DNA of 64,000 bases from Lachnospiraceae bacterium UBA4260 (GCA_002395235.1 DGWK01000011.1:5160-69159); one strand, 5' to 3'. Counted from the first letter of the stretch, positions 1 to 8,159 are shown. Program-made: numbers and translations. Notes: a model not told the origin generated them from the sequence alone.

Positions 1-884
1 GTCGTCCGGTCGCCCTCGTGCCGGTCGGTGCTCATGCCGTTACTGCCATAGCCGCAGTAAGCAGAAAGCTTGCGGTTCCAGTACCCCTGTGCGTCCTTCT
101 CCCAGAAGGAGAGATTGTGGTCCACAACCAGAATGATCTGCTTGGTCTTTTTGGCAGTCGCTGTTCTGGCCAGCGCATTGGCCACGGCCTGCGTGGCGGC
201 GTCCTGGTATTCGCGGGCTGTGATTCCTGCCGAGTTGACCTGTCCCAGCACTTTCATTTTGCTGTGGTAGACGCGAACCGTGTAGACGTTTTTCTCCGTT
301 GCGGAGGCTGTCTTGTCCACGTAGGAGAGCTTGTCGGAAGACACGTAGGCGATCGTTTTCCACTTGGGCGAAGAGGTCGATTTGCGGTAGATCCTATAGT
401 AGTCGCCGCCGGCGGTCTTGTTCCATTTCAGCGTAACTGCCTTCTTCCCCGCATTCCAAACAGCGCTCTGCAGGGTGACCTTGTCCGGAATATTCTGTGC
501 TGTGAGTCCCTTGTGGTCATATTCGCCATAGCGCCTGCTTGTGCTGTTGTAGGCGCGAACGGTATAGGTATAATTTCGCCCGATTACAATCGGAAATTTG
601 GAGGAGTAGACATGCGTGTAGCTGCGCGCAGAGCCGCTCACTTTCGCGATTTTGGTCCACTTGGTCTCGCCTTCCCGCCTGTAATAAATATGATATTGAC
701 TGGCGCCGGTGGTACCTTTCCAGTTGATCGTGATCTTGTGGTATCCGGGCGATTCGATGGAGACAAGTGCCACCTTGCCCGGAACTGTATCAGATGCTGC
801 CTGCGCAGGGATTTCCGGCACAGTGCTTAGCGCCAGGACCATTGCCAGGGCAAGCGCAAGCAACCTTTGCAAATACTGTTTCAT
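1..884 (-). CDS. Secreted FN3-repeat protein with start of an L,D-transpeptidase-like domain (partial)
   Basis: The frame is open from an ATG at 884 to the window edge (294 codons), so the C-terminus is missing. Residues 1-30 are a signal peptide: MKQY, a hydrophobic stretch, then cleavage near PAQA. Two fibronectin-type-III-like modules follow (about 32-125 and 130-220), each with W-x-K and YRIYR/YHIYY strand patterns. From about residue 232 the sequence (KQIILVVDHNLSFWEKD, then YCGYGSNGMS and RHEGDRTT) resembles the start of the YkuD-like fold, in which a GD-x-TP-x-G motif follows. A cell-wall role, cross-linking or remodelling peptidoglycan, is inferred; the catalytic Cys lies outside the window. 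The start codon shares one base with the stop of the upstream reductase fragment (TGATG), which suggests translational coupling. Confidence 0.7.
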   Translation of the reverse strand, partial: MKQYLQRLLALALAMVLALSTVPEIPAQAASDTVPGKVALVSIESPGYHKITINWKGTTGASQYHIYYRREGETKWTKIAKVSGSARSYTHVYSSKFPIVIGRNYTYTVRAYNSTSRRYGEYDHKGLTAQNIPDKVTLQSAVWNAGKKAVTLKWNKTAGGDYYRIYRKSTSSPKWKTIAYVSSDKLSYVDKTASATEKNVYTVRVYHSKMKVLGQVNSAGITAREYQDAATQAVANALARTATAKKTKQIILVVDHNLSFWEKDAQGYWNRKLSAYCGYGSNGMSTDRHEGDRT

Positions 885-1662
885 CAAACTTGTACCTCTC
901 CGGCCAGAATTCTCTTATAATCCGCCAGGTTCTTCTTGAGGAGTTCGGGCGTATCGAGCTCATAGGGACAGCGCTTTGTGCACTGACGGCAGTTGATGCA
1001 GGTCTCGATTTTGGCCATCTTTTCCTGCCAGGCTTCAGAAAGCCAGCCTGCGGAAGGCGCGCGGCGGACCATCAGGGACATGCGGGCGCAGTTGTTGATC
1101 TCAATTCCCATGGGACAAGGCAGGCAGTAACCGCAGCCGCGGCAGAAGTCACCGGCTAGTTCGTCCTGTTCACCCTTTATGTATTCAGCAATCTCCCCGG
1201 TCATAGACGGCGTGTCGGTCATATAGGACAGCCACTCGGCGAGTTCCGTCTCGCGCTGGATGCCCCAGATCGGGACCAGATTGTCGAACTGTGTCATATA
1301 GGCCATGGCCGCGTCGGAGCGGGTGATCAGGCCGCCGGCCAGCGCCTTCATGCAGATAAAGCCCATGTCCGCCTTGACGCAGGATTCGACCAGCGCGATT
1401 TCCTTCCCGGAGGACAGATAGCTGAAGGGATACTGCAGCGTCTCGTATAGGCCGGATTCGATGATCTCCTGTGCGACAGCCAGCTTGTGGGTCGTGATAC
1501 CAATGTGGCGGATCAGGCCTTTCTCCTTGGCTTCTACAAGACACTCGTACATGCCGGTCCCGTCGCCGGGCTTGTAGCACTGCTGCACCATGTGCAGCTG
1601 ATAGATGTCGATATAGTCGGTGCGCAGGTTTTTAAGCGACGTCTCCTTATAATTGTTGTTTG
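884..1662 (-). pseudogene. 5'-truncated aldo/keto reductase with C-terminal 4Fe-4S domain
   Basis: The longest ATG-started frame (1591 to 884, 235 residues) is the C-terminal two thirds of a COG1453-type aldo/keto reductase. Homologous sequence continues upstream of that ATG in frame (NLRTDYIDIYQLH) to about 1650, with no start codon, and then meets a stop at 1676-1678. The first ~110 residues, which carry the family's catalytic Asp, Tyr and Lys, are absent. The remaining part keeps the barrel end (GLIRHIGITTHK) and a C-terminal ferredoxin module with cysteines in CRGCGYCLPCP and CINCRQCTKRCP. The truncation point abuts the stop codon of the hydrolase gene at 1663, so insertion or deletion there probably removed the 5' part. 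It is unlikely to be an active reductase. Confidence 0.75.
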
Positions 1663-3372
1663 TTACCGCAGCGCCTCAAAATACTCCTGCCTTACCGCCT
1701 GCGCTTCTGGCACAAATTCCATCGCGCCCCAGCAGTGCATCATCCCCCTGCCGATGTGTATGTGAAGAGGCACATGGCACTTCGCACACGCAGCCTTCAT
1801 GTCCTTCAGATAGGCAATCATGACTTCCCTTGTTCCGTAGAAAATATCAATGGGCGGGAAACCCGTCATATCAAAAAGGATCGGGCTCAGCAGATATGCC
1901 TCGTCTCCGGTCGCCAACACCGGCGCGATCTCGTCAAAAAATCCCGGCGGAATCATCACATCCACTTTGGTGCGCTTCTCCATCTCGGCTTTCTGACTCT
2001 CACTTGGCGGTACCTGGAGCCCGGGCGACTGCAGCACCAGCTTGCCGGGATACGGAGTGTCCATCTTCTCGTGTTTGATATACATGCAGAGAGACAAGGC
2101 CAGTCCGCCTCCTGAGGACGTCCCGAAGAATCGGACCTGTTCCGCAGGAAATCCATTCAGAATCTCTTGATAAACTTTGAGAGTGTTCTGCACCGTCTCT
2201 ACAAGCTTGTGGTCTGGCGCCATCGGGTAGAGTGGGAACCACACTTCTGCATCACAGTTCCTGGCGATCTGGCCACACAAGATGATGTCGCCCGGATCCG
2301 GAGGCAAAATATACCCACCTCCAAACAAATACAGGACAGCCCTCTGCGGCTTTGTGCCTGAGACTCTGACCACATAACAGGTCGTTCCATCGATCAGCTT
2401 CGTCTCCACATCAAATTCAGGGCGCATTTTCTCAAACGGCACCTTCAGCGGCTTTTTCTGAAGCTTAGAGTATTTTGCCAGGAGTTTGTCGAAATTTTCT
2501 CCCTTCTTATCAAGCATCTTGTTGACACCGAGCACACTAAACAAGGCCTTGACAATCTTGTACTGTACGCTGGTCTGCACCGGAGTTCCCGCGGATCCCC
2601 TGTGCGCGGCACGCGATTCGTCCGCCGAAGGAGCATTCATCCAGCGCTCCATCTCCTCCACATATTCCTTAGGGTGCGCCGCCATATAGCCGCAATGGCC
2701 GTAGCCTTCGCGAATCACCGGTGTAACTGAAGGCATGTAGGTCTTCATAGCTTTCCGCGAGATCTTCAGGTCAAAATCTCCGCTGCCATACTCCAGATGA
2801 AGTTTGGACTGCTGCGATTGCGTAAGCGGCTTTAGATCATAGTGGCAGCAGGCATAGCAAATGTTGTCCACATCACTGAGGGTGATCCGCTCAAAGTTTG
2901 CCGTCATCATTTTAGCAAAATCATATCCGTACATCTCCACAAGAGTAGGTGACGCGTCCACGTGCGACTTGTCCAGCATCTTCTTGCGCTTGCGGAACAT
3001 ATTGCGCATGACCACTTCTGCTACAGCCGCATCTTTGTTCAGGGCGACGCCGTCAAACCAGGCTTTTCCGACCGCAAAGTCCGGGTCCATGAACAGGCGG
3101 TACGCAACTGCAACTCCCATAGAAGCGCCGTACAAAAGATCAATCTTCTTATAATCATTCTCCACCAGATAGGCCTTCAGTTCCCTGTATTCTTCTTCTG
3201 CGCTAATATAAGCCCCGGCCTTTCCATGCCCGCCCTGGTCCGGCGCAATGAAGAAATGATTCCCTTTGAAATAAGGCTTCATAAGCTGGTACAGATCCTC
3301 TCCTGATACCATCATGGGTGCCAGGAGAACTACTTTAGGGTCTTCCGGATTTCCATATACATGAATGAACAT
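1663..3372 (-). CDS. Fusion of two alpha/beta-hydrolase domains
   Basis: This 569-residue protein has two serine-hydrolase domains in tandem. Domain 1 (about 1-245) has the nucleophile elbow GASMG (Ser84) and a late His in GYGHC (His226), as in monoglyceride-lipase or serine-aminopeptidase-like folds. After a polar linker (about 245-265), domain 2 resembles the hormone-sensitive-lipase family: the oxyanion motif reads FGGGY (350-354) where HGGG is usual, the elbow is GTSSG (Ser419), and the acid and His lie in GTREV and MMHCW (His546). No signal peptide is seen, so it is probably cytoplasmic; the substrate is unknown. I chose the ATG at 3372 because GGGAGG lies eight bases upstream; a GTG at 3381 overlaps that site. 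Each domain alone is common, but the fusion is not one I recognise. Confidence 0.8.
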   Translation of the reverse strand: MFIHVYGNPEDPKVVLLAPMMVSGEDLYQLMKPYFKGNHFFIAPDQGGHGKAGAYISAEEEYRELKAYLVENDYKKIDLLYGASMGVAVAYRLFMDPDFAVGKAWFDGVALNKDAAVAEVVMRNMFRKRKKMLDKSHVDASPTLVEMYGYDFAKMMTANFERITLSDVDNICYACCHYDLKPLTQSQQSKLHLEYGSGDFDLKISRKAMKTYMPSVTPVIREGYGHCGYMAAHPKEYVEEMERWMNAPSADESRAAHRGSAGTPVQTSVQYKIVKALFSVLGVNKMLDKKGENFDKLLAKYSKLQKKPLKVPFEKMRPEFDVETKLIDGTTCYVVRVSGTKPQRAVLYLFGGGYILPPDPGDIILCGQIARNCDAEVWFPLYPMAPDHKLVETVQNTLKVYQEILNGFPAEQVRFFGTSSGGGLALSLCMYIKHEKMDTPYPGKLVLQSPGLQVPPSESQKAEMEKRTKVDVMIPPGFFDEIAPVLATGDEAYLLSPILFDMTGFPPIDIFYGTREVMIAYLKDMKAACAKCHVPLHIHIGRGMMHCWGAMEFVPEAQAVRQEYFEALR

Positions 3373-3607
3373 TACATGCACCTCCCATGCAATTAGTTTC
3401 TTCTAACTCTATAATCAAAATATATACCTCGCCCGCCAATATGGCAAGCAAGGTATCACTGGTTCAGATTGGCCACTTAACTTTGGTGCAAAAAACTCCT
3501 ATGATCAGATCCCCGGATGCTCCTCTTCTTAGATAGCTATTTATTAAATTTTAAATACAAAAAGCTGTGGATCAGAACGATCTGCTTAATCTCCTTTTAG
3601 CTTCTTT
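3373..3607. other. Intergenic, AT-richer spacer
   Basis: This 235-base spacer separates the hydrolase gene from the last gene of the unknown operon. The part nearest the hydrolase presumably holds its promoter, since transcription runs leftward, but I could not pick a convincing -35/-10 pair. No clear hairpin terminator for the operon is visible. The AT-rich composition around 3535-3575 contrasts with the GC-rich neighbours. Confidence 0.4.
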
Positions 3608-4165
3608 CTATCGAACGGTTTCCTTTGCCCCGATACCAGGCAGATCTCCTGAGATCAGTGCCATCCCGGATGACTTCGAGTACTGGGAAATCTTATCGGC
3701 GACACTGTCCGTCATTCCCTTCTCGGCTTTGGCGGTCATTTCTCTTCCTGCCTTCCGCGCCTGGAGCCCGGCCTCCTGCATCACTGCCGCGCCTCTTCCG
3801 GCAGCTGCAGACACTCCGAAAGTCACCGGCGCTGCCGCATCGCCCATTGCCTGTGCTGCCTTCTCTGTACTCCTGGTAACAGCTTCGTCTGCCTTGTTAG
3901 CAGCCTCTTTTTTTGCGTCGACAGCTTTGTTTTTTAAGGCTTTCATAGCTTTGTTCAGGGGCTTCTTAAAGGCTTTCTCCGCCTTTTTCACCAGATCCTT
4001 AACAGGTTTAGGTGCTTTATCTTTTAACCTTTCTATGGGCTTTTTTGCCGCCTTCTGCGAGGCCTTGCGGGTCGTCCTGTCCGCGCTTTCTTCTCTTTCC
4101 CTGCCTTGCTGCAAGATCATATCCAACAGCGTGCCGGCAGCGTTTTTGATCTCATTTCCTTCCAT
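3608..4165 (-). CDS. Unknown Lys/Ala-rich protein, last gene of three-gene operon
   Basis: This 185-residue protein is not recognised. Residues about 20-110 are rich in Lys and Ala with heptad-like amphipathic character (PKPVKDLVKKAEKAF, NKAVDAKKEAANKADEA), so a long helix or coiled coil is likely. A smaller Ala/Gly-rich patch (FGVSAAAGRGAAV) follows. The C-terminus has GMALISGDLPG, which resembles the TALISGRGL near the C-terminus of the gene just upstream. The start ATG lies three bases after the upstream stop and has a GGGAGGAG site inside the end of that gene, so the two are almost certainly co-transcribed and co-translated. There is no signal peptide or membrane helix. A structural, nucleic-acid-binding or chaperone-like role would fit the charge, but nothing shows it. 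Confidence 0.65.
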   Translation of the reverse strand: MEGNEIKNAAGTLLDMILQQGREREESADRTTRKASQKAAKKPIERLKDKAPKPVKDLVKKAEKAFKKPLNKAMKALKNKAVDAKKEAANKADEAVTRSTEKAAQAMGDAAAPVTFGVSAAAGRGAAVMQEAGLQARKAGREMTAKAEKGMTDSVADKISQYSKSSGMALISGDLPGIGAKETVR

Positions 4166-4168
4166 GGC

Positions 4169-4732
4169 TCAACTCCTCCCTCTGCTGATATCAGGCATTT
4201 TACTATCCAGGCCTCTGCCACTGATCAGGGCGGTCCCACCGGGTACCGCTGAGCGGGCAGCCGCCTTTGCGATAGTCGCGCTAATATCCTTACTGACGAC
4301 CGGGCTCTTTCTTTTGCCGGACACCTCCCTGCCGGGGTTGGGTTCTTTTTCAGCCGTTTTCTCTGCACCTCTCCGGGCTTTTTCCCCGCCAGTAATGTCT
4401 TTGTTTTCTGCTTTCTCCCGAACCGCCTTTTCTTTTGCAAGGATCTCTTCACCGTTTTTCTGAGTCTCTGCGCCTAAAGATTCCTTGAGGATCCCGATCA
4501 TTTTCGAGGCCATATTCACAAGCTTGATCTTCAGGTTCTCGAATTCTCCCTGTTCGGCCGCACCGTCACCAAACACCTTTTCCAGGCCGTTCTTGATCCC
4601 CCATCCGACCACTGTCCAGGGCTTCCAGTTCGCGTACCAGCCGCTGTAGGCCTCCAGTATGTTCGGTGCTCCCCTGAATTCCTGCCCCGCGCTTTCATCT
4701 TTCGTGTTATTATCCGGATTTCCCGCTCCCAT
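4169..4732 (-). CDS. Unknown protein, middle gene of three-gene operon
   Basis: This 187-residue protein is not recognised. The start at 4732 (MGAGNPDNN) is preceded by AGGAGG with six bases of spacing; that site overlaps the stop codon of the upstream gene at 4743-4745. The N-terminal third is Trp/Tyr-rich and more ordered (LEAYSGWYANWKPW, VVGWGIKNGLEKVFG), followed by a helical stretch (LKIKLVNMASKMIGILKESL) and a long charged, probably disordered region (about 95-150). The C-terminus carries GGTALISGRGLDSK, shared in part with the next gene's product. No transmembrane segment is evident. Tight spacing on both sides argues that the three products act together. Confidence 0.65.
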   Translation of the reverse strand: MGAGNPDNNTKDESAGQEFRGAPNILEAYSGWYANWKPWTVVGWGIKNGLEKVFGDGAAEQGEFENLKIKLVNMASKMIGILKESLGAETQKNGEEILAKEKAVREKAENKDITGGEKARRGAEKTAEKEPNPGREVSGKRKSPVVSKDISATIAKAAARSAVPGGTALISGRGLDSKMPDISRGRS

Positions 4733-4742
4733 GATACTCCTC

Positions 4743-5729
4743 CTATTTTGCCATGCCACGCTCCATCTCCTGGAACGCCATCCCCATAATGTGTGCGATA
4801 TTAGCTCTCTGACCGTCCCTGATCACCGCAGGCTTTTTAAGCGTCGCCCATTCCAGGGCTCCAATGGTCGCGCTTCTCGTAAGCTGCGTCCCGGTCTCCC
4901 TGACCACTCTCACAGTTACCCGGCCAGCAATCTCTCTGCCTTTCGACTCATCCATCCTGCCAATCTCGGCGACAGCATCACGGAAGTCGTCATCCCGGAT
5001 CTTTCCGTCCGGTGTATACATCTTCAGTTTCCCGTCTCTTTTGAAACGTATCTCACGCCCATCCTGCAATTTCTCCGTATGGAGGGTCTGCTTCTTCTCG
5101 TCCATACCGGCTACTGCCTTGTCATATATATCCCGGCTGATCTCGATCCCGTCACGTGTTTCCCTGACAGTCCCTTTTTCGACCGGTCTGTTCACGGACG
5201 CCTCTTCTCCATCAATCTTCAATCTCATCCTGGCCTCGATCCTGTGGCCACTGCTATCATAGATCCGGCTGCCTGCGCGGGAAGGGTTCGGGCTCCCCAG
5301 GATCTCTTTCCTGGCACTTTCCCAGATCCCTTTCCCTACTCTTATACAAGGATCTGCCTTTACGGTGCTGATCCCTTCAAGACGACTGTCTATCTCGGCT
5401 TCTTCCCCGTTGACACGCATGTTCAGCCTGCACATGACCGTACTGCCGCCCGGCGTTATAAATCCGTATGCTTTTGTGCCATTTTCCATCATTGCCCTGT
5501 AGGCTTTGTCCCAGTCTTCCTTGCTGATGCTCGCGGCGCCGTATCTCTCGCTCGTTTCACCCTGCCGCAGGCCAGGGTCTATAACAGCATCCTTACCGTT
5601 TACCCTGACATGGATCCCACATTCAAATACTGTTCCGTCTTTCGCTGTTCCCGCCCACATGGGTTTCCCCGTCTCTTCGATATGTTCATACGCTTCATCC
5701 CACAGCCCCTTCTTTTTACTCTTCCACAA
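4743..5729 (-). CDS. Unknown repeat protein (about four ~62-residue repeats), first gene of operon
   Basis: This 328-residue protein is not recognised. It contains degenerate repeats starting near residues 7, 69, 133 and 198. Each opens with a W/Y-D-x-A helix motif (LWDEAYEHI, DWDKAYRAM, IWESARKEI, IYDKAVAGM), followed by a Gly turn and a beta hairpin ending in R/K-V/I-NG/DG-E-x-A-x-I/V-D/N (RVNGKDAVID, RVNGEEAEID, KIDGEEASVN). Repeat 4 is the most divergent. A C-terminal domain (about 255-328) is different and helical. The only plausible start is a TTG at 5729, just after an in-frame stop, and it overlaps the end of rlmI by 14 bases. Because the repeat begins almost at residue 7, the gene could also be 5'-truncated at a junction here. 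Function is unknown. Confidence 0.65.
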   Translation of the reverse strand: MWKSKKKGLWDEAYEHIEETGKPMWAGTAKDGTVFECGIHVRVNGKDAVIDPGLRQGETSERYGAASISKEDWDKAYRAMMENGTKAYGFITPGGSTVMCRLNMRVNGEEAEIDSRLEGISTVKADPCIRVGKGIWESARKEILGSPNPSRAGSRIYDSSGHRIEARMRLKIDGEEASVNRPVEKGTVRETRDGIEISRDIYDKAVAGMDEKKQTLHTEKLQDGREIRFKRDGKLKMYTPDGKIRDDDFRDAVAEIGRMDESKGREIAGRVTVRVVRETGTQLTRSATIGALEWATLKKPAVIRDGQRANIAHIMGMAFQEMERGMAK

Positions 5730-6966
5730 CCTGGAAAATGTAAAATTTTAAATAATATGACTCATCCGACGACCACAGGATCGGGTGGTCGGGCGCCTGG
5801 GTCCGGAATTCGATCTGGCGGAGCCTTCTGTGTGCGTCCCTGGCGGCCTCCCCGATGGTCTTTTTAAAGAGCTCGGGATCCATGAAGTGGGAGCAGGAGC
5901 AGGTGACCAGAAAGCCGCCGTTCCTGACAAGCTTCATGCCGCGCAGGTTGATCTCTCTGTAGCCGCGGGCGGCGGCTTTGATGGAGTTTCGGGACTTTGT
6001 GAAGGCCGGCGGATCCAGGATGACTACGTCATACTGCTCACCTTTTTCAATGAGCTCGGGCAAAAGAGCGAAGACATCGCTGCACAGGAAGGAAACTCTG
6101 TCCTCCACGCCGTTGAGCCGCGCGTTCTCCTGCGCCTGCTCGACAGCCAGGTCCGAGGCGTCGACGGCGGTCACGGAGGCAGCACCGGCGATGGCCGCAT
6201 TGAGGGCAAAAGATCCCGTGTGCGTAAAGCAGTCCAGAACCTTGGCGCCGCCGCACAGTCGGTGGATCGCCCGACGGTTGTCCTTCTGGTCCAGGAAGAA
6301 GCCGGTCTTCTGGCCGTTCTCGACGTCGACCATATAGCGGACGCCGTTCTCGGTGATCTGTATTTTGGTATCGAAGGGAGCCGTCAGGAAGCCCTTTTCG
6401 CGGGGCATGCCTTCGAGCTCGCGGACCTTGGCGTCGCTCCGCTCATAGATGCCGCGCACTTTGATGCCATCTTCTGCCAGGACCGTCACAAGCGCCGCCA
6501 GAATATAGCCTTTGAGGCGGTCAATGCCAAGAGCCAGGGATTCGACCACCAGAATGTCCTCATATTTGTCGACGGTGAGACCGGGCAGGAAATCAGCCTC
6601 GCCGAAGAGAAGGCGGCAGCTGGAAGTGTCGATCACTTTTTTGCGGTATTCCCAGGCGCTGCGCACTCTCTGCGCCAGAAAAGCCGGCGTGACCGGATTC
6701 TCGCGGCGGCGGGAGAGGAGACGGACGGTGATTTTGGATTTCCGGTTGATGTACCCGTAGCCCATAAAATAGCCGTCGAAGTCCTCGACGGAGATGATAT
6801 CGCCGTCTTCGAAGGTGCCGCGCATCTGCGCGATCTCATTGTCATAGACCCACAGGCCGCCGGATTTGATCGTGCGGCCTTCTCTTTTTTTGAGGACGAC
6901 AGCCGCGTCGACGGCCAGGTCCCGTTCACTGTTTATATCGTAATTATTGACGTCAAATGCAAGCAT
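5716..6966 (-). CDS. rlmI: RlmI/RlmK-family 23S rRNA cytosine methyltransferase
   Basis: This 416-residue protein is a class I SAM-dependent RNA methyltransferase of the COG1092 family, which makes 5-methylcytosine in 23S rRNA. An N-terminal PUA-like domain (about 25-105, with SGGLWVYDNEI) precedes an EEHEE-type middle region and a Rossmann methyltransferase domain. The SAM motif is VLDCFTHTGSFAL, the acidic motif is TAVDAS, and the catalytic DPPAF is present. A GGAAGG site precedes the ATG. Length is normal for the family with a short N-terminal extension. Its 3' end overlaps the unknown repeat gene downstream, so the latter may depend on rlmI transcription. The exact target base is not shown by the sequence. 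Confidence 0.88.
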   Translation of the reverse strand: MLAFDVNNYDINSERDLAVDAAVVLKKREGRTIKSGGLWVYDNEIAQMRGTFEDGDIISVEDFDGYFMGYGYINRKSKITVRLLSRRRENPVTPAFLAQRVRSAWEYRKKVIDTSSCRLLFGEADFLPGLTVDKYEDILVVESLALGIDRLKGYILAALVTVLAEDGIKVRGIYERSDAKVRELEGMPREKGFLTAPFDTKIQITENGVRYMVDVENGQKTGFFLDQKDNRRAIHRLCGGAKVLDCFTHTGSFALNAAIAGAASVTAVDASDLAVEQAQENARLNGVEDRVSFLCSDVFALLPELIEKGEQYDVVILDPPAFTKSRNSIKAAARGYREINLRGMKLVRNGGFLVTCSCSHFMDPELFKKTIGEAARDAHRRLRQIEFRTQAPDHPILWSSDESYYLKFYIFQVVEE

Positions 6967-7199
6967 GCTCTGTTTCCTTCCATAGGCTTCTGTTTTCTGT
7001 TGTTAGTATGAGCAGCTCTCATTATCGGCGTTCTTAGTTGCGGCGTCAAGTTCCGCTGAGCGGGTGCCAAAGCGGAAAGCGGGAAAGCGGCCGCAAATCC
7101 GCACTATTCTTGACTGTAAACGATAAAAAGACTATTCTAGAAAGATAGATTAAACACGATGCGGGCAGGCATGATCAGGTCTGCCGCAGGGAGAAGCTT
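6967..7199. other. Divergent intergenic region rlmI/degV
   Basis: This 233-base spacer lies between divergent genes. It holds the degV promoter and, at about 7047-7098, short repeats of AGCGG-AA/GAA type and an imperfect palindrome (TTCCGCT with AGCGGAA). I see no coding frame or recognised RNA. Confidence 0.5.
7110..7138 (+). promoter_or_regulatory. Sigma-A-type promoter for degV
   Basis: A -35 TTGACT (7110-7115) and a -10 TATTCT (7133-7138) are separated by exactly 17 bases, about 60 bases upstream of the degV start. Confidence 0.7.
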
Positions 7200-8054
7200 A
7201 TGAACAAGGATAAAGTTGCAGTTCTTACTGACTCGGGGTGTGATGTCCCCCAGAATTTCAGAGAAAGGTACAATATCTGGATGCTGCCTCTGCGTGTCAT
7301 GTATCCGGAGAAGGATTATGAGGACGGCGTAAATATTGACCCGCTGATGGTCTACCGGCGCTTCCCCGACGAGTATCCAAGCACCTCCACGCCTTCACTG
7401 GCAGAAGTGCAGGATATGTTTGACAGGATCCGCGAGGCGGGCTATGAGAAGATCATTGCAATCGCGATCTCGAGCGGCCTGAGCGGCACGTTCAACACGA
7501 TCCGTCTGGCGGCATCGCAGCAGGATGAGCTGGAGGTCTATGTATTTGATACAAAGAACATCTCCGTCGCCTCGGGGATCTGGGCGATCTGGGCAGCTTC
7601 CAAGCTGGAGAACGGCTGGTCTTTCGAGGAAGTAAAGACTGGTCTTGAGAACAAGATCTATGACTCCAAGGTAATGTTCTACATGGACACCCTCAAGTAC
7701 CTCAAAAAGGGCGGCAGGATCGGAAAGGTCACCTCTGTTGTCGGAGAAGTGCTCAACCTAAAGCCGATCATTTCCTGCAATGAGGAAGGCATCTACTATA
7801 CTGTAGGGCTGATCCGGGGCGCCAAGCAGGGCAAGAAAAAGCTTCTGAACGAGATGCTGCAGTTCTGCAAAGGGCATCACTGCTGGATCATCGTCGGACA
7901 CGGGGATGCCAACGAGGAAGCCGGAAGGATGCTGGAACTGGTGGAGACGCAGCTGACCAGCAAGGAGATCCTTTTCGTGAAGCAGATCAACGCCACCCTG
8001 GCTATTAACACCGGGCCCGGACTAGTGGGACTGTGCGCGCTGCTCGACCCGTGA
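7200..8054 (+). CDS. DegV-family fatty-acid-binding protein
   Basis: This 284-residue protein is a complete DegV (EDD fold) protein. Such proteins bind a fatty acid and in Gram-positive bacteria (FakB) present it to the kinase FakA for incorporation of exogenous acids. Visible family motifs are the N-terminal TDSGCDVP, the STSTPS loop near residue 61, SSGLSGT near 93, LKYLKKGGRIG near 162, and a C-terminal NTGPG. A GGGAGA site lies just upstream of ATG. It stands alone with its own promoter, so the kinase partner must be elsewhere. FakB function is inferred from family only. Confidence 0.88.
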   Translation: MNKDKVAVLTDSGCDVPQNFRERYNIWMLPLRVMYPEKDYEDGVNIDPLMVYRRFPDEYPSTSTPSLAEVQDMFDRIREAGYEKIIAIAISSGLSGTFNTIRLAASQQDELEVYVFDTKNISVASGIWAIWAASKLENGWSFEEVKTGLENKIYDSKVMFYMDTLKYLKKGGRIGKVTSVVGEVLNLKPIISCNEEGIYYTVGLIRGAKQGKKKLLNEMLQFCKGHHCWIIVGHGDANEEAGRMLELVETQLTSKEILFVKQINATLAINTGPGLVGLCALLDP

Positions 8055-8130
8055 CGGCGCCACTTGCAGGCTTTGAATCGCAACGTGAAAATTTTTCAAC
8101 ACAAATATTAATTTAATTTCATAATTACAC

Positions 8131-8159
8131 TGGAAAATTCAAAAGTGTAGTACTATAAT
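8131..8159 (+). promoter_or_regulatory. Promoter for ilvE
   Basis: A perfect TATAAT (8154-8159) sits 17 bases after TGGAAA (8131-8136). An inverted ACACT/AGTGT pair (8127-8131 and 8144-8148) lies within the promoter and could be an operator. Confidence 0.6.

Noticed and set aside
3567..4463. A 298-codon plus-strand frame in the unknown operon region
   Set aside because: The minus-strand genes have good ribosome sites and tight coupling; the plus-strand product is Ala/Ser/Leu/Phe-rich shadow sequence with no ribosome site.
4659..5867. A 402-codon plus-strand frame opposite the repeat protein
   Set aside because: It crosses the rlmI/repeat-gene boundary, and the internal repeats make sense only on the minus strand.
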